The notes beneath the pieces were generated by a model. That model had not been told where the DNA came from and did not search any database. It saw nothing but the letters and a program-made list of their open reading frames with translations. From contig CALBDS010000060.1 of assembly GCA_937927415.1 (NCBI GenBank), forward strand, positions 124,001-188,000: 64,000 nucleotides of DNA, given 5' to 3'. The stretch is from an uncultured Rhodospirillaceae bacterium (GTDB lineage: Bacteria > Pseudomonadota > Alphaproteobacteria > Azospirillales > Azospirillaceae). Both the position numbers and the translations under genes were made by a program. Below are positions 41,474 to 50,639 of the stretch, in pieces (positions within the stretch are counted from its first letter, which is position 1; the number at the start of each line of letters is the position of its first letter).

Positions 41474-43489
41474 TCACGCGGCATAGCCCTTGCGTGGCAG
41501 CCCCTTGACCAGCCGGGCGAACTGGTCGGCGAAGCGGACCGCGTGTTCCGCCGTCAGGTCGAACTGCACGTGCAGCCGGCCGTGTTCGACGCTGCGGACC
41601 ACCAGCGGCAGCGGTGCGGACAGACCGTCCAGCCGCAAGTCGCCGCGGATACCCTCCCGCACGGTGGCGGGGCCGTTCAGCAGGAGCGCCCCGCCTTCGG
41701 AAAAATCATCCACGGTGACTGTGTGCGCCTCTCCCCCCAGCGCCAGGGTGGCGGGCCGGTTGAGGGCGTAGCGGGGAGCGATGCGGCGGTCCACATCCTT
41801 GGTGGCGGTGCGGACCACGCGGATCAGCACGGTGCGCAGGGTGTCGATGCTGTCCGACACGCCGGTGGACAGGCTGCTGACCTCGGTGGCGCGGGCGCCG
41901 GTGGCGTTGGCCTCGTCCGACACGCTGGCGATGCGGGTCGCCACCTCGCGGGCGGCGTCGGAGGTCTGGGCGACGTTGCGGGCGATTTCGTGGGTGGCCG
42001 CCCCCTGCTCCTCGATGGCGGCGGCGATCATGCCCGACAGCCCTTCGATGTTGCGGATGGCCCCGGCGATGTCGCCCACCGCCTGCACGGCGCCGGCGGT
42101 GGTGCTCTGGATCTCGGAGATCTGCTGGCCGATCTCCTCGGTCGCCTTGGCGGTCTGGCCGGCGAGGTTCTTGACCTCCGTCGCCACCACGGCGAAGCCC
42201 TTGCCCATCTCGCCGGCCCGCGCCGCTTCGATGGTGGCGTTGAGCGCCAGCAGGTTGGTCTGCCCGGCAATGGAGTTGATGAGGCTCGCCACCTCGCTGA
42301 TGCGGTGCACCGCACCGGCCAGTTGGGCGATGGTGGCCTGCGCCCGGTCGGATGCGGTGACGGCATCACGGGTGACGCCGTTGGCCGCGTTCACCTGGCT
42401 GGCGATTTCGCGGATGGAGGCGTTCAATTCCTCCGACGCGCTGGCGACGGTCTGGGCGTTGGTCAGGGCCTGATGGGCAGCACTGGCCACCGACTGGCTG
42501 TTGTGGCTGACGGCATCGGCGGACTGGGCCATGCGCCGGGCGTTTTCGGTCATGCGGCCGGTCTGGGTCGCCACCCCCTCCACCGCCGAGCGCGCCTCGC
42601 GCTCCACGGTTTCGGCCATGGTGCGCAGGGCGTTCAGCCGTTCCTGCTCCGCCTGCCGGCGCTGCTCCTCCTGTTCGGTGCGCAGCCGTTCGGTTTCCTG
42701 GGCGTTGGCGCGGAACACCTGCACCGCCTGGGCCATCTGCCCCACCTCGTCCCCGCGCCGGGCGAAGGGAACGGCGATGGACAGGTCCCCTTCGGACAGG
42801 CGCTTCATCACCGCGGTCATCGCCACCACCGGGCGGATCACCCCGCGGGCAAGGCCGGTGATGCTGCCCACTAGCAGCGCCAGCACCACCGCCGCCACCG
42901 ACCACAGAATGCCGAGAAACCGCGATTCGCGGGCGTCGGCGTCGGTTTCGGTGGCGGCGTTCATCGCTTCGGTGGCCTTGACGATGGCATCGACCACCGC
43001 CCGGTGATCCCCGTACGCCTGGGTCAGCACGGTATAGGAGGCCTTGGCCGCTGCCGCGTCGCCCCGTTCCAGCGCCGGCAGGAACCGCCCCTCAAGCTCG
43101 GTCCAGAAGCGGGCCACATGGGTGTGGGACGTGCGGGTCAGCATGTCGCGGACCGACAGGTCCATCTCACCCGCCCGGCGCGCCTCCCAATAGGCGTGAC
43201 GGTCGTCGTATTCCTTGCGCAACTGGGCCAGACGGCCGCGGCGTCCGGGCAGGGAGGCGGGATCGTTCAGGGCCAGGGTGGCTTCCAGATAGGATTCGAT
43301 GATGTATTCCGGCGGCGGCAGGATGTCGGCCACCAGATCCTTGCCCAACACGATCCGCTGGTACAGCGGCCCGCCCACCTTCAGTTCCGCGATGGCGGAA
43401 ACTCCGGCCGCGGCCACGGCCAGAAAGCCCATGATAATCAAGACACCGAACAGATGAACGAGGCTGGCGATCCGGGGGCGCGTGAGCAT
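41474..43489 (-). CDS. Methyl-accepting chemotaxis protein with C-terminal PilZ domain
   Basis: The 671-residue chemoreceptor has an N-terminal helix (about 12-34), a periplasmic helical sensor (35-190), a second helix (about 190-212) and HAMP. Its cytoplasmic signalling coiled coil has a tip reading SLINSIAGQTNLLALNATIE and AARAGEMGKGFAVVATEV. A PilZ domain follows (about 570-660), with RRIAPRYALNRPA and DDFSEGG, the RxxxR and D-x-S-x-x-G elements that bind cyclic di-GMP. In Azospirillum brasilense, Tlp1 is a receptor of this architecture, which links c-di-GMP to energy taxis. The gene is monocistronic and convergent with the pentapeptide gene. Confidence 0.93.
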   Translation of the reverse strand: MLTRPRIASLVHLFGVLIIMGFLAVAAAGVSAIAELKVGGPLYQRIVLGKDLVADILPPPEYIIESYLEATLALNDPASLPGRRGRLAQLRKEYDDRHAYWEARRAGEMDLSVRDMLTRTSHTHVARFWTELEGRFLPALERGDAAAAKASYTVLTQAYGDHRAVVDAIVKATEAMNAATETDADARESRFLGILWSVAAVVLALLVGSITGLARGVIRPVVAMTAVMKRLSEGDLSIAVPFARRGDEVGQMAQAVQVFRANAQETERLRTEQEEQRRQAEQERLNALRTMAETVEREARSAVEGVATQTGRMTENARRMAQSADAVSHNSQSVASAAHQALTNAQTVASASEELNASIREIASQVNAANGVTRDAVTASDRAQATIAQLAGAVHRISEVASLINSIAGQTNLLALNATIEAARAGEMGKGFAVVATEVKNLAGQTAKATEEIGQQISEIQSTTAGAVQAVGDIAGAIRNIEGLSGMIAAAIEEQGAATHEIARNVAQTSDAAREVATRIASVSDEANATGARATEVSSLSTGVSDSIDTLRTVLIRVVRTATKDVDRRIAPRYALNRPATLALGGEAHTVTVDDFSEGGALLLNGPATVREGIRGDLRLDGLSAPLPLVVRSVEHGRLHVQFDLTAEHAVRFADQFARLVKGLPRKGYAA

Positions 43490-43524
43490 GGGAAAAGCCT
43501 GAATGCGGATGATCTTTTCCGCAG

Positions 43525-43530
43525 ATTATA
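43525..43530 (-). promoter_or_regulatory. -10 box upstream of the chemoreceptor gene
   Basis: TATAAT on the reverse strand lies 35 bases before the start codon, in an AT-rich tract (43500-43580). A TTTACC 15 bases upstream is the only -35-like hexamer. No flagellar sigma-28 motif was recognised. Confidence 0.4.
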
Positions 43531-43599
43531 CGCGTGTTCAAAAATGGTAAATTTAGATTTATCAACCCAGCCTTTCTTCTGGCAAAGGGCGGACCCATG

Positions 43600-43632
43600 A
43601 AAAACCCCGCCGGACGGACGGTCCGGCGGGGT
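43600..43632 (-). terminator. Rho-independent terminator of hisS
   Basis: ACCCCGCCGGAC and GTCCGGCGGGGT form a perfect 12-bp stem around a five-base loop (43604-43632). Read on the reverse strand it is followed by TTTTCATGGG. It lies 68 bases after the hisS stop. Confidence 0.8.
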
Positions 43633-43700
43633 GAAACCCGGCGAGGCGGGGGGCAGGGTGCCGCCCCGCCGATGAACCTTCGGTCACGCTTTCGGGAGAA

Positions 43701-45056
43701 TCAGCCCTCCAGCAGCGCCTTGACCGTGGCGGGAAGGTCGGCCAGCGCCACCTCCCGCTGTTCGCCGCGCAGCAGATGCTTGACGGTGGCGGTGCCGCGG
43801 GCCTTTTCGTCGCTGCCCATCAGCACGGCCACGGGGATGCCGGCCTTGTCGGCGTATTTCATCTGTTTGGCCAGCTTGCCGCCGTCCAACTGGATTTCGG
43901 TGTTCAGCCCGGCGGCGCGCAGGTCGGCGGCCAGACGGAAGTAATCGCCGGTCAGGGCCGGATCCATCTGGGTCACCAGCACCTGGGCGGTGGCGCCGCC
44001 GTCCTTGATGAGGCCGGCTTCCAGCAATTGATAGAACAGGCGGGTGGCGCCGATGGAGATCCCCACCCCCGGCAGCCGCGATTTGGTGTAGTGGCTGGCG
44101 AGGTTTTCATAGCGCCCCCCCGAACACACGCTGCCGATGCCGCGGTGGTCGTTGAGGAACGTCTCGTAGACGGTGCCGGTGTAGTAATCCAGCCCCCGCG
44201 CGATGGCGAGGTTGATGCGCACGGCGTCGTCGGGCACCTGGAAGGCGCGCAAGCCCTCCATCACCGTGGACAATTCGTGGATGCCGGTGCGGAAGGTGTC
44301 GTTGTCCACGTCCATGGCCCGCAGGGCGGCCAGGGTGTCGTCGTTGCTCTTCTGCTCGGCGATCAGACCCAGGATGCGGTCGGCCACATCGCCCGGCACC
44401 GCCAGACCTTCGCCGGTCAGGTTGGCGCGCACCGTGTCGCGGTCCAGCTTGTCCAGCTTGTCGATCTCGCGCAGCACCAGCACGCGGCGTTCCGGCTCGC
44501 CGATCCCCAGCCCGTCCAGCAGACCCAGCAGGATCTTGCGGTTGTTGATGTTGATGGTGAAGCCGCCGAAGTCCAACTCGCGGAACACATGATGGATCAC
44601 CGCCGGCATCTCGGCGTCGTAGTGCAGGCCCAGCGAATCCTTGCCGATCACGTCGATGTCGCACTGGTAGAACTCGCGGAACCGCCCGCGCTGGGCGCGC
44701 TCGCCGCGGTAGACGCGCTGGATCTGGTAGCGGCGGAAGGGGAAGGCCAGATCCCGTTCATGTTCGGCGACATACCGGGCCAGCGGCACCGTCAGGTCGA
44801 AACGCAGCGCCATGTCCGGCTTGTGCCCCTGCTGGATGGCGCCGGTGGACTGGACGAAATAGACCTGCTTTTCCGTTTCCCCGCCCGATTTGGTCAGCAG
44901 CACGTCGGCGGTTTCGAACACCGGGGTTTCCACCGGCACGAAGCCGAACCGCTCGTAGCCGCGGCGGATGGTGTCGAGCATGCGCTGAAAGGCCACCTGC
45001 TGCCGGGGCAGCAGTTCCATCACGCCGGGCGGGGTGCGGGGGGGGATCAGGCTCAT
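43701..45056 (-). CDS. hisS: Histidine--tRNA ligase
   Basis: HisRS charges tRNA-His. From the ATG at 45056 the product is 451 residues. It has the class II core: FVPVETPVFETADVLLTKSG, TVPLARYVAEHE, RRYQIQRVYRGERAQRGRFR (motif 2), ARGLDYYTGTVYETF and GVGISIGATRLFYQLLEAG. The N-terminus MSLIPPRTPPGVMELLPRQQ marks the form seen in alphaproteobacteria, where HisRS and its tRNA are known to have diverged. The extra 24 codons upstream are not needed. It is divergent from the glutathione reductase gene. Confidence 0.96.
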   Translation of the reverse strand: MSLIPPRTPPGVMELLPRQQVAFQRMLDTIRRGYERFGFVPVETPVFETADVLLTKSGGETEKQVYFVQSTGAIQQGHKPDMALRFDLTVPLARYVAEHERDLAFPFRRYQIQRVYRGERAQRGRFREFYQCDIDVIGKDSLGLHYDAEMPAVIHHVFRELDFGGFTININNRKILLGLLDGLGIGEPERRVLVLREIDKLDKLDRDTVRANLTGEGLAVPGDVADRILGLIAEQKSNDDTLAALRAMDVDNDTFRTGIHELSTVMEGLRAFQVPDDAVRINLAIARGLDYYTGTVYETFLNDHRGIGSVCSGGRYENLASHYTKSRLPGVGISIGATRLFYQLLEAGLIKDGGATAQVLVTQMDPALTGDYFRLAADLRAAGLNTEIQLDGGKLAKQMKYADKAGIPVAVLMGSDEKARGTATVKHLLRGEQREVALADLPATVKALLEG

Positions 45057-45215
45057 GGTACGGGGCTTTGCCAAACGGTGAAGGGGAAATCCGTTGCCGG
45101 TTCTAGCCCGTTTTGACCACGGCGTCATCCCCTCGACAACGGCACGAAAAGCGGGAACACTTCCCGCCGCAGGATGCGCCTTAAAATCAGCCTAAACACG
45201 ATGGGAGAACCCCTT

Positions 45216-46577
45216 GTGACTCAGTTCGATTTCGATCTCTTCACCATCGGCGCCGGGTCGGGCGGGGTGGCCGCCAGCCGCCGGGCCGCCGGGTTCGGGG
45301 CCAGGGTCGGCATCTGCGAGGGCAGCCGGGTCGGCGGCACCTGCGTCATCCGCGGCTGCGTGCCGAAAAAGCTGCTGGTCTATGCCAGCCAGTTCCGCGA
45401 CGCCTTTGCCGATGCCCCCGGTTTCGGCTGGGCGGCGCACACGCCGGCGTTCGACTGGGCCACCTTGATCGCCAACAAGGACCGGGAGATCGACCGGCTG
45501 AACGGCCTCTACATCGGCATGCTGGAACGGGCCGGGGTCACGCTGTTCAACGGCCACGGGCGGCTGATCGACCGGCACACGGTGGAGATCGGCGACCGGC
45601 GCATCACCGCCGCCCGGATCCTCATCGCCACCGGCGGCTGGCCGTCGCTGCCCGCCATTCCCGGCATCGAGCACGCCATCACCTCGAACGAGGCGCTGCA
45701 CCTGGGCCGGCTGCCCCATTCGATGATCATCATCGGCGGCGGCTATATCGCCGTGGAGTTCGCGGGCATCTTCGCCGGGCTGGGCGTGGATGTGACCATG
45801 ATGATCCGCGGCGAGGAACTGCTGAACGGCTTCGACGACGATATCCGCATCGCCCTGGCCCAGGAAATGCGCAAGCGCGGCATCACCATCCTGGCCCGCA
45901 CCAAGCCTTTGAAGGTGGAAGAGGGGGCCAGCGGTTTCACCGTCACCGACCATCTGGGGCGGGAGCATTCGGCGGGGCTGGTCATGGCCGCCACCGGCCG
46001 CCGTCCCAACACCCGCAATCTGGGGCTGGAGGATGTCGGCGTGGCCCTCGATGCCAAGGGGGCGGTCATCGTCGATGAGGATCTGCGCACCAGCGTGGAC
46101 ACCATCTATGCCCTGGGCGACGTGACCGACCGCGTGGCCCTGACGCCGGTCGCCATCGCCGAGGGGCGGGCCTTTGCCGAAACCCACTACAATAACAACC
46201 CCATGCGGGTGTCGTACGACAACATCCCCACCGCCGTGTTCTCCCAGCCCCCACTAGGCACCGTCGGCCTGACCGAGGCCGAGGCACGGGCGAAGCACGC
46301 CAAGGTGGACATCTACCGCACCGGCTTCCGCCCCATGAAGCACACCCTGTCCGGGCGCGACGAGCGGGTGCTGATGAAGCTGATCGTGGATGGGGAAACC
46401 CAGAAGGTGCTGGGCTGTCACATGATGGGGATGGACGCCTCGGAAATCATCCAGGCGCTGGGCATCGCCATCACCTGCGGCGCCACCAAGGCCGATTTCG
46501 ACCGCACCATCGCGCTCCACCCCTCCACCGCGGAAGAGTTCGTGCTGATGCGGGACAAGGTGCCCGATCCGGCCTGA
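45216..46577 (+). CDS. gor: Glutathione-disulfide reductase
   Basis: This FAD enzyme reduces oxidised glutathione with NADPH in the cytoplasm. The 453-residue product (GTG at 45216, preceded by GGGAGAA; an ATG five codons earlier is possible) has the FAD motif FTIGAGSGGVAASR and the redox disulfide GGTCVIRGCVPKK. It continues with the NADPH-binding IIIGGGYIAVEFAGIFAGLG and the C-terminal active-site HPSTAEEFVLM, with the catalytic His-Pro/Glu pair of the disulfide reductases. A strong terminator follows directly. Confidence 0.95.
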   Translation: MTQFDFDLFTIGAGSGGVAASRRAAGFGARVGICEGSRVGGTCVIRGCVPKKLLVYASQFRDAFADAPGFGWAAHTPAFDWATLIANKDREIDRLNGLYIGMLERAGVTLFNGHGRLIDRHTVEIGDRRITAARILIATGGWPSLPAIPGIEHAITSNEALHLGRLPHSMIIIGGGYIAVEFAGIFAGLGVDVTMMIRGEELLNGFDDDIRIALAQEMRKRGITILARTKPLKVEEGASGFTVTDHLGREHSAGLVMAATGRRPNTRNLGLEDVGVALDAKGAVIVDEDLRTSVDTIYALGDVTDRVALTPVAIAEGRAFAETHYNNNPMRVSYDNIPTAVFSQPPLGTVGLTEAEARAKHAKVDIYRTGFRPMKHTLSGRDERVLMKLIVDGETQKVLGCHMMGMDASEIIQALGIAITCGATKADFDRTIALHPSTAEEFVLMRDKVPDPA

Positions 46578-46590
46578 AAACCGGATCGGG
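46563..46590 (+). other. Perfect 10-bp inverted repeat spanning the gor stop codon
   Basis: CCCGATCCGG and CCGGATCGGG pair around CCTGAAAA, which contains the TGA. It immediately precedes the main terminator and may protect the mRNA 3' end or slow the last ribosome. Confidence 0.5.
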
Positions 46591-46595
46591 AACGA

Positions 46596-46650
46596 GAGTC
46601 CTTCGGGTGCTTCAATAAGCACCCGAAGGACTCATCAGTTTTTGGTTTTT
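46596..46650 (+). terminator. Very strong Rho-independent terminator of gor
   Basis: A perfect 17-bp stem (46596-46612 with 46617-46633) encloses the CAAT loop. ATCAGTTTTTGGTTTTT follows. Its length and perfection are unusual among the terminators in this window. Confidence 0.93.
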
Positions 46651-46652
46651 CC

Positions 46653-46695
46653 GTGTGATTCACGCTTCAAACGATTCCGTTTGAAGCGATCACAC
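46653..46695. terminator. Long inverted repeat between convergent genes
   Basis: GTGTGAT and ATCACAC form an outer stem. CGCTTCAAACG and CGTTTGAAGCG form a perfect 11-bp inner stem around ATTC, with a three-base bulge on one side. It lies 14 bases after the stop of the reverse-strand gene at 46709 and likely ends or protects that transcript, although no reverse-strand U-tract follows. Confidence 0.6.
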
Positions 46696-46708
46696 TCTAA
46701 CGGGCGCG

Positions 46709-47437
46709 TTACGGCGCCGGGCAGCGGTCCACCGTCACTTCGGCATAGGACCGCTGGCCCGGAACCACGGTGATCCGGTATTCCGTGTGATCGACGATCA
46801 CCGCGTGGTGCAGCGGCAGCATGCCGCTCAGCTCCTTCGGCTCCTTGCTCCCGTGCAACCCGATGCGCAGGGTCACCGGCTGGGTCGGGTCGTACCAGCT
46901 TTCCTTCTGGCCCTGGGCGTTCTGGGCCGACATCCCTTCGCCGGTCACCGTCACGGCGCCGTTGTTGAAGCTGGCCACGCGGGTGGAGGATTTCAGCAGC
47001 GGCGTGGACAGCACGATGCGCTTGCTGTCGCCCGACTGGCAGTTGCGCGGGTTCTGCGCCTGTTCGATGACGAAGGCCAGTCGCGCCGGGTCGATTCCCG
47101 CCGCCAGCCGGTCGGCCACCAGCCGGCTCAACTCGGCCAGCTTGCCGCTGGGCAGTTCCTTTTGCAGCCGGGCTTCCAGTTCGGCGGCGTGGGCGTCGGC
47201 CTTGCGGGCGGCGTGCTGCATCTGGCTGGCCAGCAACTCCAGCTCCGCCTTTTGCCGTGACAGGGTTTCGATCTGTTCCCGCAAGGTGGCGTCGCGGCCT
47301 TTGAGCTGTTCGATCCCCATCTGGTAGGAGAACAGCCCGATGCCCAGCAGCACCCCGCCGGCCAGCGCCAGTTTGGCAAAGCTGGTCCAGAAACGGCGCC
47401 GGTAGCGGCGCTCATAGTCGTAACGTCCAAGGCCCAT
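46709..47437 (-). CDS. Membrane-anchored coiled-coil protein, function unknown
   Basis: The 242-residue product begins MGLGRYDYERRYRRRFWTSF, a basic cytoplasmic tail. One membrane helix follows (about 22-41), then a coiled coil (about 45-105, many Leu, Glu, Gln and Lys residues in heptads), then a globular periplasmic domain (about 110-242) with two cysteines (NPRNCQSGD and VDRCPAP) that could form a disulfide. I do not recognise a family, though the order tail-helix-coil-domain recalls envelope-spanning scaffold proteins. It is divergent from gmhB. Confidence 0.72.
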   Translation of the reverse strand: MGLGRYDYERRYRRRFWTSFAKLALAGGVLLGIGLFSYQMGIEQLKGRDATLREQIETLSRQKAELELLASQMQHAARKADAHAAELEARLQKELPSGKLAELSRLVADRLAAGIDPARLAFVIEQAQNPRNCQSGDSKRIVLSTPLLKSSTRVASFNNGAVTVTGEGMSAQNAQGQKESWYDPTQPVTLRIGLHGSKEPKELSGMLPLHHAVIVDHTEYRITVVPGQRSYAEVTVDRCPAP

Positions 47438-47657
47438 CTGCTGAGACGTCCACAGGTGAGGGGGAAAAAGGGGGGAAGGGCGGGACCCGCACGGTCCCGG
47501 CAAACACCCCCTTATGGCTAACGGCATCAGCCGCCGGTTTCAACCCTTGAGGCGGGCGGAGCCGCCGTTCGTGTTGCGAATGGCCGGCGGGGCTGATACC
47601 CCAATCGGCGGCAGCGGCCCCGTTGCCCGTTTCCACCCTTTCGGCGATCCGATCCCC

Positions 47658-48191
47658 ATGCAGCAGCCGGCCCTTTTCCTCGACCGCGACGGCGTCATCA
47701 ACATCGACCACGGGTATGTGGTTCGGCGGGAGGATTTCGCCTTTCTCGACGGGGTGTTCGCCCTGGCCCGCCGGGCGGTGGACCGTGGTTACCGCATCGC
47801 GGTCGTCACCAACCAGTCGGGCATCGCGCGGGGCTATTTTTCGGAAGAGGATTTCGCCGTGCTGTCGGGCTGGATGTCCGGGCGCTTCGCCGCTCACGGG
47901 GCCGCACTGGCCGGGGTGTTCCATTGCCCCTATCTGGCGGGATCCCCGCAGCCCGGCTATGACCGTGACAGCTTCTGGCGCAAGCCCAACCCCGGCATGA
48001 TTCTGGAGGCGCAGCGGCGGTTGGGGCTGGATCTGGGGCGCTCGATCTTCGTCGGCGATCAGCCCACCGACATGGCGGCGGCCCGCGCCGCCGGAATCGG
48101 CACCCGCGCCCTGCTGGGGGGCAAGACGGCGGCGGACGCCACGCTGACGGCCCCGGACCACACCGCCCTGTTGCCGCTGCTGTTCGGATGA
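47658..48191 (+). CDS. gmhB: D-glycero-D-manno-heptose 1,7-bisphosphate 7-phosphatase-like HAD enzyme
   Basis: GmhB removes the 7-phosphate in ADP-heptose synthesis for the LPS core. The 177-residue product has the HAD motif FLDRDGVINIDHGY (Asp9 and Asp11), VVTNQSGIARGYF, the lysine in FWRKPNPGM and FVGDQPTDMAAARAAGIG. The cysteine-rich zinc loop of E. coli GmhB (before RKPxPGM) is reduced here to a single cysteine in FHCPYLAGSP, so this appears to be a zinc-free variant. Other HAD phosphatases of similar length, such as histidinol-phosphatase, remain possible. No strong ribosome binding site is visible. Confidence 0.82.
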   Translation: MQQPALFLDRDGVINIDHGYVVRREDFAFLDGVFALARRAVDRGYRIAVVTNQSGIARGYFSEEDFAVLSGWMSGRFAAHGAALAGVFHCPYLAGSPQPGYDRDSFWRKPNPGMILEAQRRLGLDLGRSIFVGDQPTDMAAARAAGIGTRALLGGKTAADATLTAPDHTALLPLLFG

Positions 48192-48209
48192 CGCGAGCGG
48201 CGGCCCCCG

Positions 48210-50525
48210 TCAGTTGGTGGAACTGCCGCTGCCGAAGATGGCGCTGCCGAAGTTGGGCGAGTTGAATTCGCCCAGGTTCTTGAACACCAGACGGAAATAG
48301 ATGGAGTTCCCTTCCACATCATCCCCCACGACGGTGGTGAAGTCGCGCATGGCGATGGTCTGGAAGGTGAAGCATTCGTCCTGATAGGTCAGCGTGGCGC
48401 CGGAGGTGCGCGGCCCCGGCACCGGCTTCATCGCCTGCTGGTGACTGACCGACAGGCTCCACTGCGACGACAGACGGGCACCCAGACCGATGGTGCCCTG
48501 TTCCACCACGTTGCGGGTGACGGCGTAGCGGTCAACCGTCTGATCCACATAGGTGTACGACCCGAACAGCCGCAATTCCGCCGGGCCGAGGACGGCGGTT
48601 ACGCCGTGCCGTCGGGGTTTCAGGGTTTCCTGGTCGATGCGCAGGCCGTAATTGACGTCGAACCACGACACCGGCGCCAGATCCAGGCGGCCCACATAAT
48701 CCGACTGGCGGTTGGTCAGACCGGACCCCACCGGGTAATCCTCGTCACGGGTAAAGCGGTAGCTTTGCCCGGCGAACAGGCTGGCCGAGCCGCCCTTGTC
48801 GCGGAACAGCGCCGTGCGCAGGCCATAGGTGACGCGCGACCCGCCCTCCAGCCGGTCGATGCCGCTGAAGCGGTTGAGCATGAACAGGTTGGTGTCGTCC
48901 AGCTCGTAATCCTGGCTGTCCTCGTTGGGGAACAGGGTGTTGTTGTTCACCCGCGGCGCCATGGTCAAGGACACCGTCGGCTCGATCAACTGAGAATAGC
49001 CGTCGGCATAGCGGACGAAGGGATAGCGGACCTTGACGTCGGCCTGGGGAAAGAATCGCCCCCGGTTCACATCATCGGCCGAACTGCCGGGGGGCTGATA
49101 ATCGGTGGCGCTGTAGCCGGCCATCAGCACGCGGGCGGTCACCGTGGTCACCAGCCCGGTGTTGGACACCATTTCCCGCTGCCAGCCCGGCTGGAACATG
49201 AAACGGCGGGTGGTGGTGCCGTCACGCCGGACCACGCCCACCATGCTGGTATCGAGCGACCAGCGCCCACCCAACAGGCTGCCCGGCTCGCCCAGCGCGT
49301 TGTACTGTGCCAGGGGCAGCACCGCCGGCTGCCGGGTGTAGCCATAGCGCAGATCCTGGAACGAATAGGCGTTGAGGCCGGCGTAGTTGCGCCCGCTGAA
49401 GCCTTCGATGAAGCCGCGGCTGGTCAGAATGTCTTCGCGATTGCCGTAATAGCGGCGCAGATAGGAGTACTCGCTGGCCCGCCGGACGTCGAAACCCCAC
49501 CGCCATGTGTCGTCGATGTTGAACAGACCGTGGGCGAAGATGTGGCCGCGCAGGGCGTCCTTGGTGTTGATGCTGGGGTTCGGCTGCTTGGGGATGCTGC
49601 CGTCGGCGATGCTGCCGCTCAGCGTCAATTCACCCTTTTCGAAGCGTTTGCGGTACTGGGCGCCCAGGAACGGCCCGGCGTCGGAGTAGAACCCCGGCTC
49701 CAGTGTCACGTCCTGGTCAGGTGCGATGTCAATGTAATAAGGGGTGCGGACAAAGATGCCCAGACTGGCCTTGTTCCCATAGGACGGGGTGAGAAAGCCC
49801 GTCTTGCGCTCCACCGTCGGGTCCGGCTGGGACATATAGGGGGTGTAGGCCACCGGAAAGCCGAACATTTCCAGTGTGGCGTCCTTATAGCGGATTTCCT
49901 GCGCTTCCTTGTCGTGCACGACGCGGACGGCGCGGATCTGCCACAGGGGTGGGTTGGTGGGATCCTTGGCGCACAACTCGCAAGGGCTGTAGACGGCGCG
50001 GTTGACCCGCATCATGTCGCCGCCGCGCCGTTCGCCCTCGTTCCCCACCATGCGGGCGTTGTCGGTCATCAGAACGCGGATGTTCTGGACGAACGCATCG
50101 CGCATGTCGTCCGTCAGTTCCGCGTAGTCGGAGAACAGGATGTCGCCCGACGGCTCCACCACCCGCACATGGCCGGTGGCGGTCACCACGGCCGTGCGCT
50201 TGTTGTAGGTCATGGTGTCGGCATGGACGGTGCGGGCACCCTGCGACAGTTCCACGTTGCCGCGGGCGGTCACCAGTTCCTGCTGCTCGTCATAGGTGAC
50301 CTGATCGGCGCTGAGCAGGACCGGCTGGCTGTCCTTAGCGGCCTTGCTCCCGGCCGGGGCCGTCGTTCCGGGCGCCGGGGCCGTGGTCTGCGCGTGCGCC
50401 GGCCATGCCGCCGCCAGTGCCGCCGCCACCGTCAGACCCAGAATCCCAGGCGGCACGGCGCGTTTCACCGGGGAACGACGCTGCGGACGGCGGGGGCGGG
50501 AAGGGCGGGGGGGCATCTGGGACAT
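48210..50525 (-). CDS. lptD: LPS-assembly protein LptD
   Basis: LptD is the outer-membrane beta-barrel that inserts lipopolysaccharide into the outer leaflet with LptE. From the ATG at 50525 the product is about 771 residues. It has a basic N-terminus and signal peptide ending AWPAHA, then an OstA/LptA-like beta-jellyroll (DQVTYDEQQELVTARGNVEL), and a C-terminal barrel of alternating strands ending FKNLGEFNSPNFGS. Cysteines occur as CELCAKD and DECFTF, fewer than the four of E. coli. The usual neighbours surA, pdxA and rsmA are not adjacent here. Confidence 0.94.
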   Translation of the reverse strand: MSQMPPRPSRPRRPQRRSPVKRAVPPGILGLTVAAALAAAWPAHAQTTAPAPGTTAPAGSKAAKDSQPVLLSADQVTYDEQQELVTARGNVELSQGARTVHADTMTYNKRTAVVTATGHVRVVEPSGDILFSDYAELTDDMRDAFVQNIRVLMTDNARMVGNEGERRGGDMMRVNRAVYSPCELCAKDPTNPPLWQIRAVRVVHDKEAQEIRYKDATLEMFGFPVAYTPYMSQPDPTVERKTGFLTPSYGNKASLGIFVRTPYYIDIAPDQDVTLEPGFYSDAGPFLGAQYRKRFEKGELTLSGSIADGSIPKQPNPSINTKDALRGHIFAHGLFNIDDTWRWGFDVRRASEYSYLRRYYGNREDILTSRGFIEGFSGRNYAGLNAYSFQDLRYGYTRQPAVLPLAQYNALGEPGSLLGGRWSLDTSMVGVVRRDGTTTRRFMFQPGWQREMVSNTGLVTTVTARVLMAGYSATDYQPPGSSADDVNRGRFFPQADVKVRYPFVRYADGYSQLIEPTVSLTMAPRVNNNTLFPNEDSQDYELDDTNLFMLNRFSGIDRLEGGSRVTYGLRTALFRDKGGSASLFAGQSYRFTRDEDYPVGSGLTNRQSDYVGRLDLAPVSWFDVNYGLRIDQETLKPRRHGVTAVLGPAELRLFGSYTYVDQTVDRYAVTRNVVEQGTIGLGARLSSQWSLSVSHQQAMKPVPGPRTSGATLTYQDECFTFQTIAMRDFTTVVGDDVEGNSIYFRLVFKNLGEFNSPNFGSAIFGSGSSTN

Positions 50526-50639
50526 ACCCGAACCTTTGGGCGAAGGCCGCAGCCAAGTCAACGCTTTCGACGCGCCCGCCCGCCGAAGACCGCCGGGCGT
50601 CGCGTCCGGGTCACAGCCGTCCGTGCGACGGCCGCCGGT

